The position numbers and the translations under genes are program-made. The notes beneath the pieces were generated by a model. It ran no database searches and was not told where the DNA came from. It was given only the letters and a program-made list of their open reading frames with translations. DNA of 6,066 nucleotides, from positions 1 through 6,066 of the forward strand of contig SXVE01000278.1 in assembly GCA_005790265.1 (NCBI GenBank). Reading direction: 5' to 3'. Each line of letters begins with the position of its first letter. The first letter of the stretch is position 1. Below, piece after piece: positions 1-4,598 of this stretch. The DNA is from Acidobacteriota bacterium (GTDB lineage Bacteria > Acidobacteriota > Blastocatellia > Pyrinomonadales > Pyrinomonadaceae).

Positions 1-523
1 CAACGGTTGCGGTTGCATCGCGCAGCGCGTAAATTTTCCGGTCGGCGGGCGCGATTTCCGCCGTTTGTCCGGTCATCGCGAAGCCGCACTTTTTGATGAT
101 TCGTCTGAATTCGGCGGTCGAAAGATTGACGTTGTAACCGGCGATTGATTCGAGTTTGTCGAGCGTGCCGCCCGTGTGTCCGAGTCCGCGACCGGAAATC
201 ATCGGCACGGCGACGCCGCACGCTGCGGCAATCGGCGCGATGATTAAAGAAGTTTTATCGCCGACGCCGCCGGTCGAATGTTTGTCGGCGACGGGCGCGC
301 CCAAATCCGAGAAATCGAGCGTTTCGCCGGAATTGAGCATCGCGTCGGTCAATAAATTCTGCTCGCTCAAATCCAAGCCGTTCAAAAACATCGCCATCAA
401 GAGCGCCGACGTTTGATAATCAGCCCACGTTTCGTCGCAGACGCCGTTGATAAACAAATTGATTTCGGCAGCGGACAGTTTTCCGCCGTCACGTTTTTTC
501 TGAATAATTTCCTGCGGTCGCAT
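1..523 (-). CDS. deoA: Thymidine / pyrimidine-nucleoside phosphorylase, N-terminal part (runs off the left edge)
   Basis: Cytosolic nucleoside salvage enzyme that splits thymidine (or other pyrimidine nucleosides) with phosphate to give the free base and (deoxy)ribose-1-phosphate. I translated it from the complement; 174 codons are present and the frame is open to the window edge, so about 60% of a usual 430-450 residue protein is missing. Visible are the N-terminal helical domain (MRPQEIIQKKRDGGKLS), the phosphate-binding motif KHSTGGVGDK at residues 81-90, the family signature SGRGLGHTGGTLDKLE at 110-125 (it fits the PROSITE pattern), and IYALRDATATV at 164-174 with the substrate-contacting Arg168. 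The ATG at 523 gives the normal N-terminus; no Shine-Dalgarno precedes it. It is divergent from the small gene at 631. Family membership is certain. Whether it prefers thymidine (deoA) or several pyrimidine nucleosides (pdp) cannot be decided here, so the symbol is provisional. Confidence 0.96.
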   Translation of the reverse strand, partial: MRPQEIIQKKRDGGKLSAAEINLFINGVCDETWADYQTSALLMAMFLNGLDLSEQNLLTDAMLNSGETLDFSDLGAPVADKHSTGGVGDKTSLIIAPIAAACGVAVPMISGRGLGHTGGTLDKLESIAGYNVNLSTAEFRRIIKKCGFAMTGQTAEIAPADRKIYALRDATATV

Positions 524-630
524 CGTTTTACAACTTTAACAAAAGTTTGTCTCTACCGAATGATTTTTTCCTCAATCCTGCTAAAAAACCTTTTCATTTT
601 GCGCGCCGATAAGTCATAATAGATTTTGCT
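524..630. promoter_or_regulatory. Divergent promoter region between the phosphorylase and the small exported-protein gene
   Basis: This 107-bp A/T-rich gap must hold the start signals for both flanking genes. On the plus strand, CATAAT (615-620) matches five of six bases of a sigma-70 -10 box, with a TTTTCA hexamer (591-596) 18 bp upstream as a possible -35. Transcription would start within about four bases of the ATG at 631. On the minus strand, TAAAGT (538 to 533) could be a -10 box nine bases before the ATG at 523, but I see no good -35 for it. Neither ORF has a purine-rich ribosome site. These assignments rest on eye matching alone. Confidence 0.35.
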
Positions 631-1182
631 ATGAGAAGTAAAAACATTTTATCAATCGCCGCTTTTATTATCGCTTTTGCATTTTCCGCCGCTTTTGCCA
701 GTTTGTTTATCACCACGCCGATGCCCGCGACGCAAAATTATGTCGTTGCCGGTCACGGCGCGGGACGAACGAGCTGTTGGAAAAACAGCCGCAGCAATGC
801 AACTGCCGGAAAAATCGAAGACTTTTTACGCCGCGATGTCAGCAACGGCAACGCGCGCGACCGCAAATCATATCGCCTAGGCAAAAATTTCGACTCGCCG
901 CTCAATGCTTCGTTTCCGCGCTACAACGCGATCATCGAAGAGTACGCGGGAACAATGACCGATTTGGACGAGAGCCAATTGCCGCAGGATTTCCAAAACG
1001 CTTGGCGCGAACACGTTTCCGCGTGGAGCGATTACTCGGAATTTTTAAACAATTCCGCCAAAGCGGGAGCCACCAACGTCGAACATTTTGATCGCGCAAG
1101 AAATCGCTATGATGACGAAATCAGCTCGACTTGGTACGAAGTTCTGCGCGTCGGCAGAGCTTACGGAGCCGATACTTACTAA
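631..1182 (+). CDS. Small exported or membrane-anchored protein of unknown function
   Basis: A 183-residue protein I do not recognise. Residues 1-4 are basic (MRSK) and 5-27 form a hydrophobic stretch, so it is either a signal peptide (possible signal peptidase I site after AFA, residues 21-23) or a single N-terminal anchor. There is no lipobox. The remainder would lie outside the cytoplasmic membrane. A short basic segment rich in Ser, Asn and Arg (about 46-86, with the only cysteine at 49) is followed by an apparently helical region from about 95 to 178, rich in Trp, Tyr and acidic residues, e.g. DFQNAWREHVSAWSDYSEFL at 120-139. The ATG at 631 is chosen because it places the basic residues and hydrophobic core correctly. 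It is the best ORF here: two overlapping ORFs in other frames lack such organisation. The gene is monocistronic, divergent from the phosphorylase and convergent with ispF, with a strong terminator 42 bp after its stop. Confidence 0.8.
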   Translation: MRSKNILSIAAFIIAFAFSAAFASLFITTPMPATQNYVVAGHGAGRTSCWKNSRSNATAGKIEDFLRRDVSNGNARDRKSYRLGKNFDSPLNASFPRYNAIIEEYAGTMTDLDESQLPQDFQNAWREHVSAWSDYSEFLNNSAKAGATNVEHFDRARNRYDDEISSTWYEVLRVGRAYGADTY

Positions 1183-1224
1183 TTTCGTCAACTGCTGATT
1201 AAATAGTTTTCAGTAATCAAAAAA

Positions 1225-1276
1225 AGGAGATTAAGCGAATAAAAAACACGAGTGTTTTTTATTCGCTTAATCTCCT
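1225..1276. terminator. Bidirectional intrinsic terminator: perfect 25-bp inverted repeat
   Basis: Positions 1225-1249 and 1252-1276 are exact reverse complements separated by two bases (GA, 1250-1251). In RNA this gives a hairpin of about 24 bp with a four-base loop. It lies between two convergent genes: 42 bp past the stop of the small plus-strand gene and only 3 bp past the ispF stop on the minus strand. Reading minus, the stem is followed at once by a T run (complement of the A run 1219-1225). Reading plus, it is followed by CTCTTTTATTTT. Both sides therefore have the form of an intrinsic terminator. The stem is long and A/T-rich for a terminator, but perfect. Confidence 0.88.
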
Positions 1277-1279
1277 CTT

Positions 1280-1756
1280 TTATTTTCGTTGCAGTAAAAT
1301 TACCGCTTCCGTTTTGATCGCCCGATTTTCGCCGACCGCATCCACTTTTTCGCCGGTTTTTGCTTTGACGCTGACAGACTCGATTGGAATTTCGAGCGCC
1401 TGCGCCAGATTTTCGCGCATTCGGTCAATCAGCGGGCGCAGTTTCGGCTGTTCGAGATTAATAACCGAATCGAGATTGACGACGGCAAAACCTTTTTCCC
1501 GCATCATTCGCACGACTTCGCGCAGAAAAACAAAACTGTCGGCGTTTTTCCATCGCTCGTCTTTATCGGAAAAATGCGCGCCGATGTCGCCGAGCGCGAG
1601 CGCGCCCAAAATCGCGTCGGTCACGGCGTGCGTCAAACAATCGGCGTCCGAATGTCCGACCGCGCCGAGTTCAGATTCCAGATTTACGCCGCCCAAAACG
1701 AACGGTTTTCCTTTTTCGAGGCGGTGAATATCGTTGCCGAATCCGATTCTGAACAT
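1280..1756 (-). CDS. ispF: 2-C-methyl-D-erythritol 2,4-cyclodiphosphate synthase
   Basis: Fifth enzyme of the MEP isoprenoid pathway; it converts CDP-methylerythritol 2-phosphate to the cyclodiphosphate, releasing CMP, as a cytosolic trimer. At 158 residues it has family length. It begins RIGFGNDIH, with the metal ligands Asp9 and His11. LGGVNLESELGAVGHSDADCLTHAVTD follows (from 21), with His35, Ser36 and metal ligand His43, then LGALALGDIGAHFSDKD (50-66). The nucleotide-binding end is KAKTGEKV (131-138), with Thr134 and Glu136. Oddities: the usual FPD is FSD (62-64), and the common GRGEGI near the C-terminus reads GENRAI (142-147), so the Arg and Glu positions are exchanged. The start 22 bp after the ispD stop gives the standard N-terminus; I see no Shine-Dalgarno. 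It is the last gene of the minus-strand operon and ends at the inverted-repeat terminator. Confidence 0.97.
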   Translation of the reverse strand: MFRIGFGNDIHRLEKGKPFVLGGVNLESELGAVGHSDADCLTHAVTDAILGALALGDIGAHFSDKDERWKNADSFVFLREVVRMMREKGFAVVNLDSVINLEQPKLRPLIDRMRENLAQALEIPIESVSVKAKTGEKVDAVGENRAIKTEAVILLQRK

Positions 1757-1778
1757 AATTTCGCTGTGTTATTTTTTG

Positions 1779-2462
1779 TTAATTTGATGGTTCAGCCAAA
1801 AACATCTCGGCGATGCGCAAATCTTCCGCGTGCGTAATTTTGATGTTTTTGGCGCTTCCTTCAACGATGCCGATGCGGACGCCGATTTTTTCGACCAGAA
1901 AACATTCGTCCGTCGCGGCTTCGCTCAAATCAGCGCGCGCAAACGCTTTTTTCAGTATTTCAACGCGAAAAGCCTGCGGCGTTAAAGCGCGGCGAAGATT
2001 GCGCCGTTCGATTGTGCGAACGATTTTTTCGCCCGCAATCTCTTTGATCGTATCGTTGACGGCGCCGACCAAACACGCCGCGCCGATTTCTTCAGCCTTT
2101 TCGATTACGCGCTCGATTTCATCGCTTGAGACGAGCGGACGCGCGCCGTCGTGCACGGCGACGATTCTCGTTTTTTCCGCATCAATTTCTCGCAAACCGT
2201 TCGCCACCGATGCGGCGCGACTTTCGCCGCCCGCGACGATTTTCGATAATTTACGCAGTTGATATTTTTCAACCTCGACGCGAAAATTTTCAATTTCCGC
2301 CGCCGATAAAACCAAAACGATTTCATCAATCGCCCGGCAATTTTCAAATTTTTCTAAGGTGTAAATGATGATCGGTTTGCCGTGAATCGCGAGAAACTGT
2401 TTCGGTTTTTCCGCGCCGAAACGTTTTCCAACGCCCGCTGCGACGATGATGACTGAATTCAT
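1779..2462 (-). CDS. ispD: 2-C-methyl-D-erythritol 4-phosphate cytidylyltransferase
   Basis: Third MEP-pathway enzyme; it transfers CMP from CTP to methylerythritol 4-phosphate, giving CDP-methylerythritol and pyrophosphate. I chose the ATG at 2462 (227 residues, MNSVIIVAAG...). A TTG two codons upstream is in frame but would add Met-Tyr with no family support. The CTP-binding loop AAGVGKRFGAEKPKQF spans 8-23, with Arg14 and Lys21 matching E. coli Arg20 and Lys27. Further motifs are GGESRAASVANGL at 78-90, the family signature IVAVHDGAR at 100-108 (Asp105, Arg108), DTIK at 137-140, ERRNLRRALTPQAF at 152-165 (Arg153), TDE at 184-186 and NIKITHAEDL at 206-215 (Lys208). All catalytic residues I can name are present. 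It is a separate gene, not fused to ispF as in some bacteria. It sits 84 bp after the PIN-TRAM gene, and the spacer contains heptamer repeats just before the start. Confidence 0.97.
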   Translation of the reverse strand: MNSVIIVAAGVGKRFGAEKPKQFLAIHGKPIIIYTLEKFENCRAIDEIVLVLSAAEIENFRVEVEKYQLRKLSKIVAGGESRAASVANGLREIDAEKTRIVAVHDGARPLVSSDEIERVIEKAEEIGAACLVGAVNDTIKEIAGEKIVRTIERRNLRRALTPQAFRVEILKKAFARADLSEAATDECFLVEKIGVRIGIVEGSAKNIKITHAEDLRIAEMFLAEPSN

Positions 2463-2469
2463 ATACAAA

Positions 2470-2490
2470 TGAGCGGTGAGCGGCGAGCAG
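2470..2490. repeat. Short heptamer tandem repeat upstream of ispD
   Basis: On the plus strand TGAGCGG occurs at 2470-2476 and again at 2477-2483, followed by the related CGAGCAG at 2484-2490. That is three 7-bp units, two of them identical. The block ends 7 bp upstream of the ispD ATG (on the complement), so it would lie in the untranslated leader. Three units could arise by chance, but the 7-bp period is also seen in the gap before radA. Confidence 0.6.
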
Positions 2491-2546
2491 ATTTTTCTAA
2501 AAAGTCAGTGTTAAAATTATTACTTAAACTGCCCGCCGCGCGCTTA

Positions 2547-3701
2547 TTACTCAAGTTCTTCAATAATCGTGTTCTGGCGCAGCTCGCGCGTCGCTTTGCG
2601 AAAACCGGCTGATCGCGAATCGTGAATGTTAAGCTGGCTTTCGCTCGAAGAATCGCCGCTGCCGTCAACGCCTTCTTCCCACAATCTGCCGAAAATCATT
2701 TTGCCGGCGGTCGTCTGCAAAACGCTGGTCACGGCGATGTCGGCTGATTTGCCGATCAAACGCCGCGCGTTATCAATCACGACCATCGTTCCGTCGTCGA
2801 GATACGCGACGCCCTGATTATATTCCTTGCCTTCTTTAAGGACGAAAACGCGCATCGCTTCGCCAGGCAAAACAACCGGTTTGAGCGCGTTGGCGAGCTC
2901 ATTGACGTTTAAAACCTGCACGCCGCGCAGCTGCGAAACTTTGTTTAAATTAAAGTCGTTGGTGATAATGACGGCTTCAAGTTCCTTGCCGAGTTCGATC
3001 AGTTTCAAATCAACTTCTTTAACCGCCGGATAATCGGTTTCGACGATTTGAATATCAATTTTTGAATTGTTGCGCAGCCGCTGCAGCATATCGAGACCGC
3101 GCCGTCCGCGCTGGCGTTTGCTTGAATCGGGCGAATCGGCAACTTGCTGCAATTCGGTCAGAATAAACTGCGGAATAATCAAAGTTCCGCCCAAAAATCC
3201 GGTTTCGGCAACATCGGCGATGCGTCCGTCAATAATCACTGACGTATCTAAAACTTTGTAATCGCGTTTGACGACGTTTTTGTCGGAGAAAATTCCGCCG
3301 AGCGCCGACAAATCAATAAATTCTCCTTTCGCCGCGCCGACCATTAAACCGATGTACGCCATAAACGAAACGAGCGCGACGGTTAGAAACGCTTTCATTT
3401 CCGCCGGAACCGCCGTTGTTTCGAGCGAGCTGATCAGCATTCCGATCAAATAAGCGCCGACGATTCCGAGAATCGAACCGATAGCGGCGCCGATCAAAGT
3501 TTTCAGCGTCGCGCGCCGCACGCGCATTTCAAAAGCGATAATCACGGCAGCAATTATCACGCCGATCAGCGCGGAAATAATTCGCTTGAGTTCGACGTGC
3601 TCGGCAAATCTTTCCGCTCGCGCCAAAGGATTGAGCAGATACGCGACCGCTCCGAGCAGAAGCATAAAGCCGATTCTAATAATGAGAATGTCCATTTTCA
3701 T
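2547..3701 (-). CDS. Membrane-anchored PIN-TRAM domain protein (YacL type), putative ribonuclease
   Basis: A 384-residue protein of the PIN/TRAM family whose Bacillus member is YacL. Four hydrophobic segments at roughly 5-24, 39-58, 68-93 and 103-124 form the membrane part. A PIN nuclease domain follows at about 147-270 (YKVLDTSVIIDGRIADV from 148), with the expected metal-binding acids Asp152, Glu183, Asp231 and Asp249 (VLDTS, LTEL, VDLKL, TNDFNLNK). A TRAM-type putative RNA-binding domain lies at about 275-340 (PVVLPGEAMRVFVLKEGKEY, then GVAYLDDGTMVVID). A low-complexity Gly/Ser and charged tail of about 40 residues ends the protein. The PIN active site looks intact, so metal-dependent RNase activity at the inner membrane face is likely, but the substrate is unknown. 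The start at 3701 is taken; an ATG at 3695 (MDILIIRIG) is almost equally good. The gene lies between the SDR gene (70 bp) and ispD (84 bp) on the same strand. Neighbouring radA and ispD/ispF match the Bacillus context of yacL. Confidence 0.93.
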   Translation of the reverse strand: MKMDILIIRIGFMLLLGAVAYLLNPLARAERFAEHVELKRIISALIGVIIAAVIIAFEMRVRRATLKTLIGAAIGSILGIVGAYLIGMLISSLETTAVPAEMKAFLTVALVSFMAYIGLMVGAAKGEFIDLSALGGIFSDKNVVKRDYKVLDTSVIIDGRIADVAETGFLGGTLIIPQFILTELQQVADSPDSSKRQRGRRGLDMLQRLRNNSKIDIQIVETDYPAVKEVDLKLIELGKELEAVIITNDFNLNKVSQLRGVQVLNVNELANALKPVVLPGEAMRVFVLKEGKEYNQGVAYLDDGTMVVIDNARRLIGKSADIAVTSVLQTTAGKMIFGRLWEEGVDGSGDSSSESQLNIHDSRSAGFRKATRELRQNTIIEELE

Positions 3702-3717
3702 CGGGGAAATTTTAGCA
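3702..3717 (-). promoter_or_regulatory. Possible extended -10 promoter for the PIN-TRAM gene
   Basis: Read on the complement, TGC followed by TAAAAT (3717 down to 3709) forms an extended -10 box matching five of six consensus bases. The ATG follows after only seven bases. Transcription from it would start at or next to the start codon, giving a leaderless mRNA. No strong -35 is visible. This would be an internal promoter of the operon. Confidence 0.35.
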
Positions 3718-3754
3718 CGAAATTTGACTAACCGATAATTAATCGGCGAAGCAA

Positions 3755-3769
3755 GCCGAAACTTTCGGC
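3755..3769 (-). terminator. Small hairpin just after the SDR stop codon
   Basis: GCCGAAA (3755-3761) and TTTCGGC (3763-3769) are exact reverse complements around a single C, three bases beyond the SDR stop codon. A usable stem is five or so pairs with a loop of a few bases. Only a weak T-containing stretch (TTGCTT on the complement) follows. It could be a weak terminator, a processing site or an attenuator between the SDR and PIN-TRAM genes. A second, weaker stem, CCGAT/ATCGG (3732-3746), lies just downstream. Confidence 0.35.
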
Positions 3770-3771
3770 GG

Positions 3772-4494
3772 CTACTCGATTTTGAGCGTCTGACCGTTTA
3801 TGGAAATTGCCTCGGACGACAATAAATAAACGATTGTCCGCGCCGCATCGTCTTCGGAAATGCCGATTTTCGGGCGAAAAAGTTCGGCGTCCAAACCGCT
3901 TTCGCGCGTCGCTTTTTTTTCGCTGACGGCAACGCCGTTGACGCGAAATTTTTCGGGCAGCGACGCGGCGAGCGATTCGGTCAAACCGACGAGCGCGCTC
4001 TGCGATGCGGCATAAACGATGTTGTTTTGACTTTCCGGCGTATCGAGCGCCGACGCGACATTGACGATTTTTGGTTTCGGACGCGCGTTCATCAATCGAA
4101 TCGCATTTTGCGTCACAAAAAAAGCCGCTTTCAAATTCGCTCCGAACGTTCTTTCGTAAATGTCTTCCGTAGTTACAATAAATGACGAATCGTTTTCGTA
4201 TTTCAAACAATTAACCAGCAAATCGAGCCGACCGAACATTTTTTCGACTTCGCCGACTAATTTCGCCGCGCCTTCGGTCGTCGTCAGGTCGGCTTCGACG
4301 GCGGCGGCGAGCGTTCCAAGATTGCGCAGTTCGCCGAGCGCGTCGGAATCCGTGCCGGAAACGCCGGAGAAACCGACGATCACGTAACAGCCCTGCAAAG
4401 CGAGCTGCAAAGCGACGGCGCGACCGATTGGATTAGCTCCGTCAGTAATCAGCGCGACTTTTTCGGCGAAAGCGTGAATTGATTGAGCGGGCAT
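3772..4494 (-). CDS. Divergent short-chain dehydrogenase/reductase-like protein, probably a pseudoenzyme
   Basis: A 240-residue protein with the full Rossmann-fold outline of classical SDRs (FabG-like), but with a damaged active site. Strand 1 and the cofactor loop read ALITDGANPIGRAVALQLAL (14-33). The consensus TGxxxGIG appears as T17-D18-G19-A20-N21-P22-I23-G24, so two of the three motif glycines are replaced by Asp and Pro. ADLTTTEGAAKLV (68-80) and GRLDLLVN (88-95) are typical, but the usual NNAG is NCLK (95-98). Of the catalytic tetrad Asn120, Ser148 and Tyr161 are kept, while the YxxxK lysine is Gln165 (YAASQ; codon CAG). The C-terminus ends SINGQTLKIE, without the usual DGG. There are no stops or frameshifts, so the gene is maintained as a protein-coding gene. 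NAD(P)H-dependent reduction looks unlikely; a binding or regulatory role is an inference. It is first in the minus-strand operon, divergent from radA. Confidence 0.88.
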   Translation of the reverse strand: MPAQSIHAFAEKVALITDGANPIGRAVALQLALQGCYVIVGFSGVSGTDSDALGELRNLGTLAAAVEADLTTTEGAAKLVGEVEKMFGRLDLLVNCLKYENDSSFIVTTEDIYERTFGANLKAAFFVTQNAIRLMNARPKPKIVNVASALDTPESQNNIVYAASQSALVGLTESLAASLPEKFRVNGVAVSEKKATRESGLDAELFRPKIGISEDDAARTIVYLLSSEAISINGQTLKIE

Positions 4495-4598
4495 AAATAG
4501 TTAAATGGAAAATTAAAAATGTAAAATGTAAAATGTAAAGACGAACTCGTTGTTTATTTTCCATTTTACATTTTGCATTTTCCACTTATTTTTGAGCA
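4495..4598. promoter_or_regulatory. Divergent promoter region between the SDR gene and radA
   Basis: This 104-bp, strongly A/T-rich gap separates divergent genes. For radA, TTTACA (4565-4570, five of six -35 bases) lies 16 bp before TATTTT (4587-4592, four of six -10 bases). The ATG follows six bases later, so the message would start at about the start codon. Toward the SDR gene, the opposite repeat array also contains TTTACA hexamers on the complement, but I see no convincing -10 box. Both possible -35 boxes are embedded in the heptamer repeats. Confidence 0.4.
4506..4584. repeat. Opposed heptamer repeat arrays forming an imperfect inverted repeat
   Basis: The left array (4506-4540) is five consecutive 7-bp units on the plus strand: TGGAAAA, TTAAAAA, TGTAAAA, TGTAAAA, TGTAAAG. 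The right array (4557-4584) is four units which on the complement read TGGAAAA, TGCAAAA, TGTAAAA, TGGAAAA. Because the arrays face each other, 4507-4528 and 4562-4583 are reverse complements over 22 bp with two mismatches. The intervening bases 4541-4556 are a unique spacer. The 7-bp period lets the arms pair in several registers. The block occupies most of the radA / SDR intergenic region. Confidence 0.85.

Noticed and set aside
156..416. 86-codon plus-strand ORF
   Set aside because: It lies antisense inside the phosphorylase gene, whose motifs are unmistakable; its own translation is Ser/Pro/Ala-rich with no recognisable feature.
532..547. AACTTT / AAAGTT inverted repeat upstream of the phosphorylase gene as an operator
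   Set aside because: Only six A/T-rich pairs around a four-base centre, easily expected by chance in such a gap; no regulator gene is nearby.
677..1091. Two alternative plus-strand frames over the small exported-protein gene
   Set aside because: Basic, low-complexity translations without a signal peptide or other organisation; the 631-1182 frame has an N-terminal hydrophobic segment and balanced composition.
1314..1727. 137-codon plus-strand ORF opposite ispF
   Set aside because: Ser/Arg-rich antisense shadow of a well-conserved enzyme gene.
2466..2468. TTG as the ispD start
   Set aside because: It adds only Met-Tyr before the ATG at 2462, which gives the standard ispD N-terminus.
3728..4210. 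160-codon minus-strand ORF overlapping the SDR gene
   Set aside because: It is in another frame of the same strand, with an Arg/Cys-rich composition typical of an out-of-frame reading of this G/C-rich code. The SDR frame has a coherent fold.
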